A stretch of DNA of 64,000 bases. Source: Halomonas sp. ALS9 (GTDB lineage: Bacteria > Pseudomonadota > Gammaproteobacteria > Pseudomonadales > Halomonadaceae). The stretch lies in contig NZ_LXRG01000192.1 in the NCBI RefSeq assembly GCF_001651035.1, positions 434,001-498,000 of the forward strand, in the 5' to 3' direction. The notes beneath the pieces are model-generated. The model was not told the DNA's origin. It saw only the letters and a program-made list of their open reading frames with translations, and made no database searches. Positions 25,106-33,879 of the stretch are shown here, piece by piece; positions within the stretch are counted from its first letter, which is position 1, and every line of letters starts with the position of its first letter. The position numbers and the translations under genes are program-made.

Positions 25106-25816
25106 CTAGCGCTGCCCCGAAAGCTCCACACTGATGCAAAGAGAATCGTGCAGCCAGTGCTCTTCGTCATACTCAATGGGGCGCTGCTGGTCGTCAAAAA
25201 TGGCACGATTAATATTTAAACCGGCTGTGCCCGGCGCGACGGATAGCTCTTCGGCATCCAAAGGCGACAGCGCTTCCGACACCATGCGAATAGAGCGGTT
25301 AGCCAAATAGTGCCCCCAGCGCTCGCGCAACAGTCCCCACAGAGACTGCCCGGCGTAGATATCCAGCAACTCGGGCGCGCGCTCGGGCACCACCCACAGC
25401 GACTCCACCAGCACCGCGCGGTCATCCACGTAGCGGCGGCGGCGAATATGCTGAAACGGCTGGTCATCCGGCAGGCCCAGCGCCCGAGCGGCAGGCGGGT
25501 GAACGCGGGCTTCCAGCTTCAAAACAGCGGTGCGAGGCTGTCGTCCCTGGGCGCGCACATAGTCGTTAAAGCCCGCGTCACGGGTGGGGTCGTAGACTAA
25601 CCGGGCGGGAGAGATAAACCAGCCGCGCCGGTTACTGCGGTGGATCAGGCCCTCCCCCTCCAACTGAGAAAGTGCTTGGCGCAGGGTGACGCGTGTGGTG
25701 GCAAAACGCTCGGCCAATACTCGCTCGGCGGGGAGCTTGCCTTTCCACTGGGCGGCATTTTGGTCGATCAAGGTGCGTAGCTGTTCGGTTAACTGTAAAT
25801 AGTAGGCATCAGACAT
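25106..25816 (-). CDS. phnR: GntR-family regulator with UTRA domain (PhnR type)
   Basis: 236 residues. Winged helix at 5-70 (LPAERVLAERFATTRVTLRQ, ALSQLEGEGLIHRSNRRGWF), then a UTRA effector domain (about 90-230) as in HutC-type GntR proteins. In 2-AEP clusters this regulator responds to a phosphonate intermediate. Its start overlaps the end of the HAD gene by eight bases, so the two are cotranscribed. Likely targets are the two TGGTATAGACCA sites. Confidence 0.88.
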   Translation of the reverse strand: MSDAYYLQLTEQLRTLIDQNAAQWKGKLPAERVLAERFATTRVTLRQALSQLEGEGLIHRSNRRGWFISPARLVYDPTRDAGFNDYVRAQGRQPRTAVLKLEARVHPPAARALGLPDDQPFQHIRRRRYVDDRAVLVESLWVVPERAPELLDIYAGQSLWGLLRERWGHYLANRSIRMVSEALSPLDAEELSVAPGTAGLNINRAIFDDQQRPIEYDEEHWLHDSLCISVELSGQR

Positions 25817-26534
25817 GCGCCGATTTTCCTGGCAAAGCGTTAGGCGACGAAGCGCTTGGGGGCGTTCGCCAGTCTAAGCGCCGCCACCCTTCAACGCTAG
25901 CCACCTCGGCCAGTACCGGGTCTGGGTTAACTGCCACGGGGCAATCGACATATTGCAGTAACGGTAAATCATTGCGGGAGTCTGAGTAGAAGGTGGTGTG
26001 GCTGGGGGTGATCTGCTGCTCGGCCAGCCACTGTTTCAGACGCAGCACCTTGCCGCCGCGATAGGAAAAAATACCCTCGCTGCCACCGGTATAGCGCGGG
26101 TCTTCATTAATGCCATGCTCCACGCTGAGCTCCACCGCCAGCACGTGTTCAATGCCCAGAATGGTCGCAATCGGCTCGACCAGGTGACGCGACGAAGCAG
26201 AAATCAGCACCAGCGTATCGCCTGCCTGGCGATGCGCTTCCAGGCAGGCCCAGGCCTGATCAAAAATACGCGGCTGCAGATGGGTAGCGACAAAGCGCTC
26301 GACCTCTTTCTGTACATCTTTTACCCGGCGCCCACGCAGCGGCGCCAGGGTCATGGCTAAGTACTCTTCCAGCTTTAACTTACCCGCGTGATAGGCCTGG
26401 TGCATTTGCGCCGCCCGCGCCATGAAGGCGTCGGCATCGCTGATCCAACCTTGCTCTATCATCCATAAATTCCAGCGGTCGCTGCAGTCTCCATCCAGAA
26501 GGGTATCGTCAAGATCAAACAGGGCCAGGCGCAT
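25809..26534 (-). CDS. HAD-IB family phosphatase
   Basis: 241 residues. DxDxT nucleophile motif LALFDLDDTLLDGDCSDRWN (residues 3-22), motif II LVLISASSRHLVEPIA, and motif IV FYSDSRNDLPLLQYVD. This is the PSP-like/TIGR01490 class that dephosphorylates small molecules such as phosphoserine. Cotranscription with phnR places it in the phosphonate operon, but the substrate is unknown. The last 20 residues are basic and variable. Confidence 0.85.
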   Translation of the reverse strand: MRLALFDLDDTLLDGDCSDRWNLWMIEQGWISDADAFMARAAQMHQAYHAGKLKLEEYLAMTLAPLRGRRVKDVQKEVERFVATHLQPRIFDQAWACLEAHRQAGDTLVLISASSRHLVEPIATILGIEHVLAVELSVEHGINEDPRYTGGSEGIFSYRGGKVLRLKQWLAEQQITPSHTTFYSDSRNDLPLLQYVDCPVAVNPDPVLAEVASVEGWRRLDWRTPPSASSPNALPGKSAHV

Positions 26535-26613
26535 GGGACACTCCTTTCATCGCGGGTTGGCGGCGCGTAGGGTATGCCAAAGGTGATGACAAGACGATGA
26601 CGATGATAAGGAC

Positions 26614-29391
26614 TTAAGGTGCTAGCCACCGCGCCGCAAACTCATCCGCCGGTAATGGGCGGCCGAACCAGTAGCCTTGCGCTTCATTGCAGCCCATGTC
26701 GGCAAGCAAACGAGCTTGCTCCTGGGTTTCGACCCCTTCTGCCACGGTCTTCATTTCTAACGCCTGCGCCATGGCGATGATGGTCTCCACGATGGTGCGG
26801 TCATTTTTGTTTTCGAGCATTTCGCGGACAAAAGAGATGTCAATTTTCAGCGCGTCGGCAGCGAAGCGCCGCAAGTAGGAGAGTGAGGAGTAGCCCGTAC
26901 CAAAATCATCAATGGAGAGCGAGTATCCTGCTTTGCGCATGGTGTGGGTAATCTCGACGGCTTGGTCGGGGTCGCGCATAAAATCGCTTTCGGTGAGTTC
27001 CAGAGCGATCGCGCTCGGAAAAACACCGGCGGTGAGGTGCGCAATGTGGCAGGTGAGCTCTGGGTCAGCAAACTGTTGGGCGGAAATATTGATCGATAAC
27101 CTGCCTGGCAACCCTCCCCCAGGTTGGTTACGCCAAGTGATTAACTGCTTGGCGGACTCTTCCAACACCCAGTCCCCCAGGGCACGGATCAAGCCGCGCT
27201 CTTCGGCCAAGGGAATAAACTCGCCGGGGCTTACCCACCCCCACTCGTCGTCGTACCAGCGGCATAAGACTTCTGCGCCGGTCAACCGACCATTGATAAG
27301 GTTCACCTGGGGCTGAAAGTTGAGCGCTAACTTATGCTCAGCGATAGCGGCGCTGAGCCGTTCGCTCATGCGTTGGCGTCGGTGCAACGCCTGGCGCATA
27401 AGTTGAGTGTAAGGAGAGGTACAGTTTTCACGCCGTTTGGCATGATGAAGGGCGATACTAGCGGCATTAAATAGTTCGCCAGCCTCCGCGACATCCTGTG
27501 GGTAATGGGCAAAACCGATGCTGACATCGAGATGAAAGACGCGGCGCTGTAAATGCAGCGGCTGCTTCACTGCTGAACGTAGCTGCTCGACAAGCACGCC
27601 GATATCAACGGGATCAGCGACGGCGACTAGCAAGGCAAACTCATCCCCAGATAAGCGCGCCAATGCGCCATGCATGTGGCTGATCTGCTGTAAACGCTCG
27701 GCCACCGTCACCAGCAGTTGATCCCCCACCTGATGACCATGCAGGTCATTAACCTCCTTAAAACGGCGGATATCCAATAACAGTAACGCAAGACCACGCT
27801 CGCTCCGGTGGGCCTCTTTCCACATCTGCGCTAACAACTCCATAAAACGCCCGCGGTTAGGCAAGCCAGTGGTGCTATCGGTGTAGGCCAACTGATGCAT
27901 ATGGCGGTGGTCACGGCGGCGCTCAAGCTCTGCCGCAGCGCCGGTGGAGAGAATTTTCAGTACTGAGGTAGCAAAGGCATTAGTGGTCAGCGGCTGGCGA
28001 TAAAACACCATCATCACACCAATCGCTTCGCCGTTGGCGTTATCCAGGCGTCGGCCAATCCATGCCTTTGTTGAGAGCAAGGTGCCTGGCAACAGCAGTG
28101 GCGGGCCGTCATGCATAACGGCTTCGCGCTCTAGCACCACCTGCTCGCTGGGGGAGCCTCGCAGCGCAAAGGCGTGTTGTTCGTGTTGAGCACCTTCTAC
28201 CACCATGCTGACAGTGGTCGCCTGTCCAACGACTTTTGTGTCGCTTTGAGGGGACGTATGCAGCAGCGCAATAAAACCTGCGTCGGCTTCCAACACCTTA
28301 ACCAAGGTCGCAATCAACTGTTGAAAATAGCCGTCACCCACCTGTGTGGTGACCGTAGAAGCCACTTGAACCACGGCGTTTTGTACCCGCTGCGACTCTT
28401 GCTGGTCAGTCACATCAGAGATAAAGCCTTCTAAGCATACGATGTCGCCCGCTTCATCCCTCACGGCCTGGCCCTGCTCCCACATCCAGCGGTAGCCGCC
28501 GTCGCGATGGCGCAGTTGGTAGGTCACACGGTAAGGCCGATTATTGGCAATGGCCGACTGCACCTCGCGACAGATCTTGTCCTGATCATTAGGATGAATC
28601 AGGGCAGCGAAGCTGGTCAGTCGATTATCTTGCAATTCATCAGGCCAATACCCGGTTAATGCTTTGGCCCCCTGACTCACCACCTGCATTGTCCAATTAC
28701 GGTCATTCAAACAGCGGTAGGCCATGCCCGGCAGGTGGTTGAGCAGCGTATCCAGGCGCCGCTCGCTTTCCCTCGCCACCGCTTCGCTTTTTCTTAATGC
28801 CTGTTCCGCCTTTTGACGATCCAGCTCTGCCCCCGCCTGGGCGGCGGCAATTTGCAGAACCTCACTGGCTAAGTCATTCAACTGCATGGGGGAATTTTTA
28901 AGCACCGCTAACAGGCCAATCAGCGCACCATCCGCCGCATAGAGCGCTCGCCCTAAGTAGCTCTCGGCGCCCAGTTCACAAAGCAGTTTATCGTCAGGAA
29001 AGCGTGACTGAACATCACGGAAGTAAAGGCAAGGCTCCTTCCCCAACGCGGTTTCGCAAGGCGTACCGGTTAGCGGGTAAGTGATATTGCAAAGCAACCG
29101 GCCATTAGACCAGACCGCCAGCGTCTCAGCCTGATGGCGTTGCGTAACATCGGCCACTAGCACATGGTCAACGCCAAGTATGGTCGCTAAGCGCTCCACC
29201 AGCGTTGTATAAAAACGGGGGCTCCCACTGTGCCCTACGCCTTCTGCCAACTGGCGGAATATATCGGCCGCGTCGTTCTTTGTGTGCATTGTTGCACTCA
29301 CTTTTTTTAATTCTGGAGCAGTTGGCGCGCTTGCCACTAACCTCATAAAGTATATATAGCGACCTACATAGCATAAACCGTTCTTTTCCAA
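26614..29391 (-). CDS. GAF-PAS-GAF-GGDEF-EAL cyclic-di-GMP signalling protein
   Basis: Up to 925 residues. GAF (about 60-195), PAS with PAC tail (215-335, YRWMWEQGQAVRDEAGDIVC), second GAF (345-480), GGDEF (500-655) with ARLSGDEFALLV, and EAL (675-920). The EAL core has GAEVLCRW, SINISAQQF, ELTESDF, IDDFGTGYSSLSYL, DALKIDISFV and VAEGVETQEQA, so phosphodiesterase residues look intact; SGDEF is an accepted cyclase variant and no RxxD inhibitory site precedes it. No signal peptide or membrane segment, hence cytosolic. The start is uncertain; ATG 29289 (MHTKNDAAD) is also plausible. Divergent from the HDOD gene. Confidence 0.88.
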   Translation of the reverse strand: MEKNGLCYVGRYIYFMRLVASAPTAPELKKVSATMHTKNDAADIFRQLAEGVGHSGSPRFYTTLVERLATILGVDHVLVADVTQRHQAETLAVWSNGRLLCNITYPLTGTPCETALGKEPCLYFRDVQSRFPDDKLLCELGAESYLGRALYAADGALIGLLAVLKNSPMQLNDLASEVLQIAAAQAGAELDRQKAEQALRKSEAVARESERRLDTLLNHLPGMAYRCLNDRNWTMQVVSQGAKALTGYWPDELQDNRLTSFAALIHPNDQDKICREVQSAIANNRPYRVTYQLRHRDGGYRWMWEQGQAVRDEAGDIVCLEGFISDVTDQQESQRVQNAVVQVASTVTTQVGDGYFQQLIATLVKVLEADAGFIALLHTSPQSDTKVVGQATTVSMVVEGAQHEQHAFALRGSPSEQVVLEREAVMHDGPPLLLPGTLLSTKAWIGRRLDNANGEAIGVMMVFYRQPLTTNAFATSVLKILSTGAAAELERRRDHRHMHQLAYTDSTTGLPNRGRFMELLAQMWKEAHRSERGLALLLLDIRRFKEVNDLHGHQVGDQLLVTVAERLQQISHMHGALARLSGDEFALLVAVADPVDIGVLVEQLRSAVKQPLHLQRRVFHLDVSIGFAHYPQDVAEAGELFNAASIALHHAKRRENCTSPYTQLMRQALHRRQRMSERLSAAIAEHKLALNFQPQVNLINGRLTGAEVLCRWYDDEWGWVSPGEFIPLAEERGLIRALGDWVLEESAKQLITWRNQPGGGLPGRLSINISAQQFADPELTCHIAHLTAGVFPSAIALELTESDFMRDPDQAVEITHTMRKAGYSLSIDDFGTGYSSLSYLRRFAADALKIDISFVREMLENKNDRTIVETIIAMAQALEMKTVAEGVETQEQARLLADMGCNEAQGYWFGRPLPADEFAARWLAP

Positions 29392-29486
29392 CTATAACAA
29401 CGTCAACACTAGCTGGGTATATGGTAAAATTAGGACATCACCTCATGATGGCTGGCAGCTACGCTACAAAGGGCGCAGGAGATAAC

Positions 29487-30581
29487 GTGACTAGAGCATC
29501 GAAAAAAGATGAAGCGCTATACCTAATGCTAACTGAAGCGCTGCCTGGTTTTCTGATCAGCGACTTCCTAAAGTGCCAACGCTTACCTTCGCTCCCCTCG
29601 ATCGCACTGCGCATCCTCAGGTTAACGCAATCTTCAAAAGCGACAATCAACGATGTTGCCGACACCATTGAGCATGACCCAGCATTAACCGCTCGGCTAA
29701 TATCTCTTGCAAATAGTGTCCACCATACTCGCTCGGCCAATTCGACACAGACGTGCCTTGAGGCCGTCCAGCGTTTAGGACTCGATGCAACGTTAACGGT
29801 GGTGTTGAGCTTCAACCTTTTTCAGCACACCAGTAAGGGGCCGCAGCATACCCATATTTGGCAGCGGTCAATTATGTCTGCGTTAATAGCGCGTCAGCTT
29901 GCCGAGCAAACGTGCCCTAAACAGGCAGGTCATGCTTTTACGGCAGCACTGTTGCAGGATATTGGCATATTGGCGCTGAGCGCGACGTACCCTGAACAAG
30001 TAGACGAACTATACATTGATAGCGCTATTCCCCATGCTCACCTTATTGAAGAAGAGCAGCGTTTCTTTGGTTGCAACCACACTCTTATTGGCGCTTGGCT
30101 AGCCGCTAAATGGGGGCTCCCGGCCACGCTGATCAACACCATTCGCTTCAGCCATGCCCCCTATAAAAGCGATATTAAAAGCGACAGCTTGATGGAAATG
30201 TGTGTTCGCATCTCCGGCCCCACTGCGGATGCCTGCCTATCCAGCGCACCAGAAGAGCAGCTTGCCGCCCTCCTATACGATTTAAGCGCAACAGCCGGCG
30301 TGCCCTCTTTCTCATTTGAAAGCGTGCTACAAGAAGTGCAGCCCAAAATGGAGTTGATCGCCAAAACACTGATGATAGATACCCCCGCGGCTATCGACCC
30401 CAAAGAGCTGCTTGAAAATGCTCAGCAACTCTTGCTAAACCACACGCTGGTACTCAATAGCCGTAGAGAAGCGCAATCCAAAGCACTCGCTAGGCTACGC
30501 AAAGGCTATAGCGCCCCGGGCGAGTTCAACAAGGACATTGCGTTCAAAAAACTCAGCACCCAATCCCGCTCTAAATCCTAA
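29487..30581 (+). CDS. HDOD-domain signalling protein
   Basis: About 364 residues from GTG 29487 (AGGAGA at 29477-29482); an in-frame ATG at 29421 would add 22 residues. HDOD domain at about 25-230 (LPSLPSIALRILRLTQSSKA; DPALTARLISLANS; LQDIGILALS), a degenerate HD fold used in bacterial signalling and motility control. The C-terminal 130 residues are not recognised. Its divergent position beside a GGDEF/EAL protein suggests a shared signalling role (inference). Confidence 0.82.
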   Translation: MTRASKKDEALYLMLTEALPGFLISDFLKCQRLPSLPSIALRILRLTQSSKATINDVADTIEHDPALTARLISLANSVHHTRSANSTQTCLEAVQRLGLDATLTVVLSFNLFQHTSKGPQHTHIWQRSIMSALIARQLAEQTCPKQAGHAFTAALLQDIGILALSATYPEQVDELYIDSAIPHAHLIEEEQRFFGCNHTLIGAWLAAKWGLPATLINTIRFSHAPYKSDIKSDSLMEMCVRISGPTADACLSSAPEEQLAALLYDLSATAGVPSFSFESVLQEVQPKMELIAKTLMIDTPAAIDPKELLENAQQLLLNHTLVLNSRREAQSKALARLRKGYSAPGEFNKDIAFKKLSTQSRSKS

Positions 30582-30670
30582 ATCTCTGGCCAGAACATGC
30601 ATGTCATCAAGCGCTCCGGCCAGAGCGTTGCTTCTTGTTTATCGTTAATACGCTTTCTTTTACCAGCGCC

Positions 30671-31975
30671 TTAACGCGTCATTGCCTCCGGCAGGTAGAG
30701 CGCAATGCCAGGGAAGATATGCATTAAGGCAATCGCCAATAGCATCAGCAGGAAAAACGGCAGCGTGGCCTTGGTAATGGTCAAAATGTCTTTACCGGTT
30801 AGCCCCTGAATCACGAACAGGTTGAAGCCCACCGGCGGTGTGATTTGCGACATTTCGACCACCACGACCAGATAAATACCAAACCAGATCAGATCAAATC
30901 CCGCGGCACTCACCAGCGGCATAATGATCGCGGTCACCAGCAGAATCAGCGAGATACCATCCAGAAAGCACCCCATTACTAACAGCAGCAGCGTTAGTGC
31001 AATCAACAGCATGGTGGGCGACAACCCCATCTCACCAATCGCCGTTGCCAGCTTCATAGGCACCTGGGTAAACCCCATGGCCGAGGTCAGAAACGAGGCA
31101 CCGGCAATAATGAACGCGATCATGCAGGCGGTACGCACGGCGGCAAACAACGAGCTTTTAAAAATGTCGCGATTAAAATGACCGTTAAAGCGTGCAATCA
31201 CAATCGACAGCACCACACCGACTGCCGCGGCTTCGGTGGGCGATGCCAACCCGCCATAAATCGAAAAGATAATCCCGCCGATTAACAGCAGAATAGGCAC
31301 CAACGACCAGGTATTGCGCAGCTTTTCAGCAAAGCTCATGCCGGATTCATCTTCACCGGTAAGCCCTTCGCGGTTGCCTTTAAGTAGCGCCCACAAAATG
31401 AGATAGCTCATAAACATCGCCAGGATCATCAAACCTGGGCCAATACCGGCCATAAACAGTCTGGAGATCGACTGCTCGGTGACCACGCCGTAGACGATCA
31501 GCACGATAGAGGGCGGAATCAACAGCCCCAAGGTGGAAGCGCTGGCCAGGGTACCAATTGCCATATTGCTGTCGTAGCCCCGCCGCTCCAGCTCTGGCAG
31601 AGTCATTTTACCTACCGTGGCACAGGTAGCGGCCGAAGAGCCACACACCGCGGCAAACATGCCGCTGCCAATGATATTGGTATGCAGCAAACGGCCCGGC
31701 AGGCGGTTTAACCAGGGCGACAGGCCACGGAACATATTGTCGGCAAGCCCGGAGCGAAACAGAATCTCGCCCATCCAGATAAACATCGGCAGTGCAGTGA
31801 GATCCCAGCCGTAGCTGGCGCCCCAAAAATCTGAGGCTAGAATAGACCCAGGGGAGAATGAGCTGAAGAACTCAAGCGCTATCCAGGCGGTGCCGATCAG
31901 CGCAAAGGCGATCCATACCCCGCTTCCCAGGAGTACCGCAAGGGTGAATATAGTGGCGAGACTTAGTAGCAGCAC
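30671..31975 (-). CDS. TRAP transporter large permease (DctM family)
   Basis: 434 residues, about twelve helices, with DctM signatures (SAATCATVGKMTLPELERRG, LGLLIPPSIVLIVYGVVTEQ, PPVGFNLFVIQG). Starts at GTG 31975 after GGAGAGA. Carries a solute with sodium, together with DctQ and the DctP binding protein upstream. Because the system and its LysR regulator face pxpABC, 5-oxoproline or a related acid is a reasonable substrate, but C4-dicarboxylates or other acids are possible. Confidence 0.92.
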   Translation of the reverse strand: MLLLSLATIFTLAVLLGSGVWIAFALIGTAWIALEFFSSFSPGSILASDFWGASYGWDLTALPMFIWMGEILFRSGLADNMFRGLSPWLNRLPGRLLHTNIIGSGMFAAVCGSSAATCATVGKMTLPELERRGYDSNMAIGTLASASTLGLLIPPSIVLIVYGVVTEQSISRLFMAGIGPGLMILAMFMSYLILWALLKGNREGLTGEDESGMSFAEKLRNTWSLVPILLLIGGIIFSIYGGLASPTEAAAVGVVLSIVIARFNGHFNRDIFKSSLFAAVRTACMIAFIIAGASFLTSAMGFTQVPMKLATAIGEMGLSPTMLLIALTLLLLVMGCFLDGISLILLVTAIIMPLVSAAGFDLIWFGIYLVVVVEMSQITPPVGFNLFVIQGLTGKDILTITKATLPFFLLMLLAIALMHIFPGIALYLPEAMTR

Positions 31976-32049
31976 GAGGATCTCTCCAATTCAGGCAGCA
32001 GCGTGGTTAACAGAGATGTCGCTTCAACAGGCTGGGTGAAAATCGCCAT

Positions 32050-32613
32050 TTAGTAGCCCTCGCTTTCATCTGGAGCCGTCGCTTCGCGAAAGCTCGCTGG
32101 GTCACGAATGGCAATGCGAACCGCCATAAACAGGGCTTCAGCCAGCGCCAGGCAAAGCAGCCCGACACTGGTCGCGAGTACAAGCTGAGGAATCCACAGC
32201 GGAATCGACACAAACCCTGAAGACACATCATTGTATTGTATGCTCTCTCTCGCCAGGCCAATGAGGCCGTAACTGAGCATCAGACTGATCGCCAGGGCGA
32301 CGATGAGGCCAAACACTTCAAACCACACACGAATTGCTGGTGGCAGCCGGGTAATTAGCAGCGTTACGCGAATATGGGCGTGATGCACAAAGGTGTAAGC
32401 CAGCCCCAGGAAGGTCGCCCCCACCAATAGGTAAGAGGCAATTTCCGAAACGCCGGTAATACTCAGGCCCAGGCGGCTGAGACCAACCAATACCAGCAGA
32501 GCATCCACCAAGCGGAAGGTCACTTGAAGCGCTATTAGCGCACAGATAGCCACCATGCACGCCGCCGCACCCCAAGCCCCCAGGCGATAGAGCTTATCGA
32601 ATTTAAACGTCAT
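32050..32613 (-). CDS. TRAP transporter small permease (DctQ family)
   Basis: About 187 residues with four hydrophobic helices (WGAAACMVAICALIALQVTF; YLLVGATFLGLAYTFVHHAH; FGLIVALAISLMLSYGLIGL; LVLATSVGLLCLALAEALFM). ATG 32613 is chosen because GAGG lies eight bases ahead; an in-frame start at 32634 would fall in the repeat tract. Separated by 74 bases from dctM. Confidence 0.88.
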   Translation of the reverse strand: MTFKFDKLYRLGAWGAAACMVAICALIALQVTFRLVDALLVLVGLSRLGLSITGVSEIASYLLVGATFLGLAYTFVHHAHIRVTLLITRLPPAIRVWFEVFGLIVALAISLMLSYGLIGLARESIQYNDVSSGFVSIPLWIPQLVLATSVGLLCLALAEALFMAVRIAIRDPASFREATAPDESEGY

Positions 32614-32630
32614 GTTCGCAGCCTCACGAT

Positions 32631-32710
32631 GCACTTAGGGAAAGCACTTAGGATAAGCGCTTGGAAAAAGCACTTAAGAAAAAGCACTTAGGAAAAAGCG
32701 CGTATGAAAA
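32631..32710. repeat. Tandem 13-14-base repeats between dctP and dctQ
   Basis: Six degenerate units of GCACTTAGGAAAAA: 32631, 32644, 32657, 32670, 32684 and 32698. A further three CACTTAG/CACTTAA copies follow at 32759-32795, next to the dctP stop codon. Confidence 0.85.
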
Positions 32711-32796
32711 GCAGGGGCAGCGCCAAAACCACCGCCCCTACAAACAGGATCACGTCCGCACTTAGCTAGACAACACTTAGCTAAACAGCACTTAAA

Positions 32797-33780
32797 TTAG
32801 CTGCCTTGCTGCTCGCGGTAAGTTTCCAGCGCCTGTTTGGCTTCATCGTCGGCACGAGACTGCCAATCTTCAAAAAGCGTATTACCGGCCGCCTGAAGCG
32901 CTTCAGAAATAGCGTCGTTAGGCTCAGACACTGAAATACCGTTCTCTTGCAAAACGGCAAGGCTGGCATCGTTATCTTCGCGGCTCATTTCCCAACCACG
33001 TTTTTCGGCTTCAGCGGCGGCTTCCATCAGTGCTGCCTGGGTCGCTTCATCCAGGCCATCAAAACTGCGCTGGCTGATAAAGACGATATTCTTGGGCAGC
33101 CACAGGTTAGCGTCGGTGTAATCACTCACGTAGTCCCAAGCGGCCATTGAGTTACCCGTGGAACTTGAGGTGATCATGGCATCTACACGCCCGGTGCTAA
33201 ACGCGGTAGGGATATCAGACTCTTCAGTTTCAGTCGGGCTGCCGCCCAGGTTATCGACAAAACGCTGGGTATTAATATTGGGTGCACGAACGCGCAGGCC
33301 TTCAAACTGCGCAGGGTCGGTGAGAGGCTCAGCGGTGTAGATACCTTGTGCTGGCCAGGCGACCGCGTAGAGCGGAATCAACCCTTCATAGGCGAACAGC
33401 TCGGTGATCATCGGCTTGGTAGCTTCCCACAGCGCATAGGCATCATCATAGCTACCCGCTACACCTGGCAGCGTATCAACTTCAAAGATCGGGTCGTCAT
33501 TGGAAAGAACCGAGAGGAATACTTCACCTGCATCAATAGTGCCACGGCGCACCGACGGCTTGATTTCACCATGTGACACCAGCGAGCCGCCGCTATGCAC
33601 GGTAATGGTCAGCGCGCCGTCGGTTGCTTCCGCTACATCTTCAGCGAACTGTTTGTTGTTTTGGGTATGAAAGCTGGCATCGCCGTAAGGCGTCGCCATC
33701 GTCCATTCTGCGGCGTGAGCCGACACCGTTAACCCGCAGGCGGTCGCCAGTAGTAGTGACGTTGTGATTGTCTTGCGCAT
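32797..33780 (-). CDS. TRAP transporter periplasmic binding protein (DctP family)
   Basis: 327 residues with a signal peptide (MRKTITTSLLLATACGLTVS, cut after AHA). DctP signatures: FHTQNNKQFAEDVAEATDGA, the arginine segment FEGLRVRAPN (about 166-175), and FSTGRVDAMITSSST. GAGGG lies nine bases ahead of the ATG. Captures an organic acid for DctQM. Substrate not readable; context suggests 5-oxoproline. Confidence 0.9.
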   Translation of the reverse strand: MRKTITTSLLLATACGLTVSAHAAEWTMATPYGDASFHTQNNKQFAEDVAEATDGALTITVHSGGSLVSHGEIKPSVRRGTIDAGEVFLSVLSNDDPIFEVDTLPGVAGSYDDAYALWEATKPMITELFAYEGLIPLYAVAWPAQGIYTAEPLTDPAQFEGLRVRAPNINTQRFVDNLGGSPTETEESDIPTAFSTGRVDAMITSSSTGNSMAAWDYVSDYTDANLWLPKNIVFISQRSFDGLDEATQAALMEAAAEAEKRGWEMSREDNDASLAVLQENGISVSEPNDAISEALQAAGNTLFEDWQSRADDEAKQALETYREQQGS

Positions 33781-33806
33781 CGTAAGAACCCTCTTATTTC
33801 TATTAA

Positions 33807-33879
33807 TAGTGTGGTGCTTCTAATAGTTCGTTGCTTCTAGTGCGTCGCTTCTAGTGCATTGTTTCTAGTGCATTGCTTC
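33807..33879. repeat. Tandem 14-base repeats upstream of dctP
   Basis: Five units of TAGTGCRTYGYTTC: 33807-33820, then after TAA 33824-33837, 33838-33851, 33852-33865 and 33866-33879. The tract lies between dctP and the LysR gene, and the LysR stop codon falls inside it. Confidence 0.85.

Noticed and set aside
30584..30625. CTCTGGCC / GGCCAGAG inverted repeat after the HDOD gene as a terminator
   Set aside because: The loop is 26 bases and no T-run follows, so a terminator is not supported.
33807..33879. CRISPR-like array
   Set aside because: Units are 14 bases in direct tandem with no spacers and no cas genes nearby.
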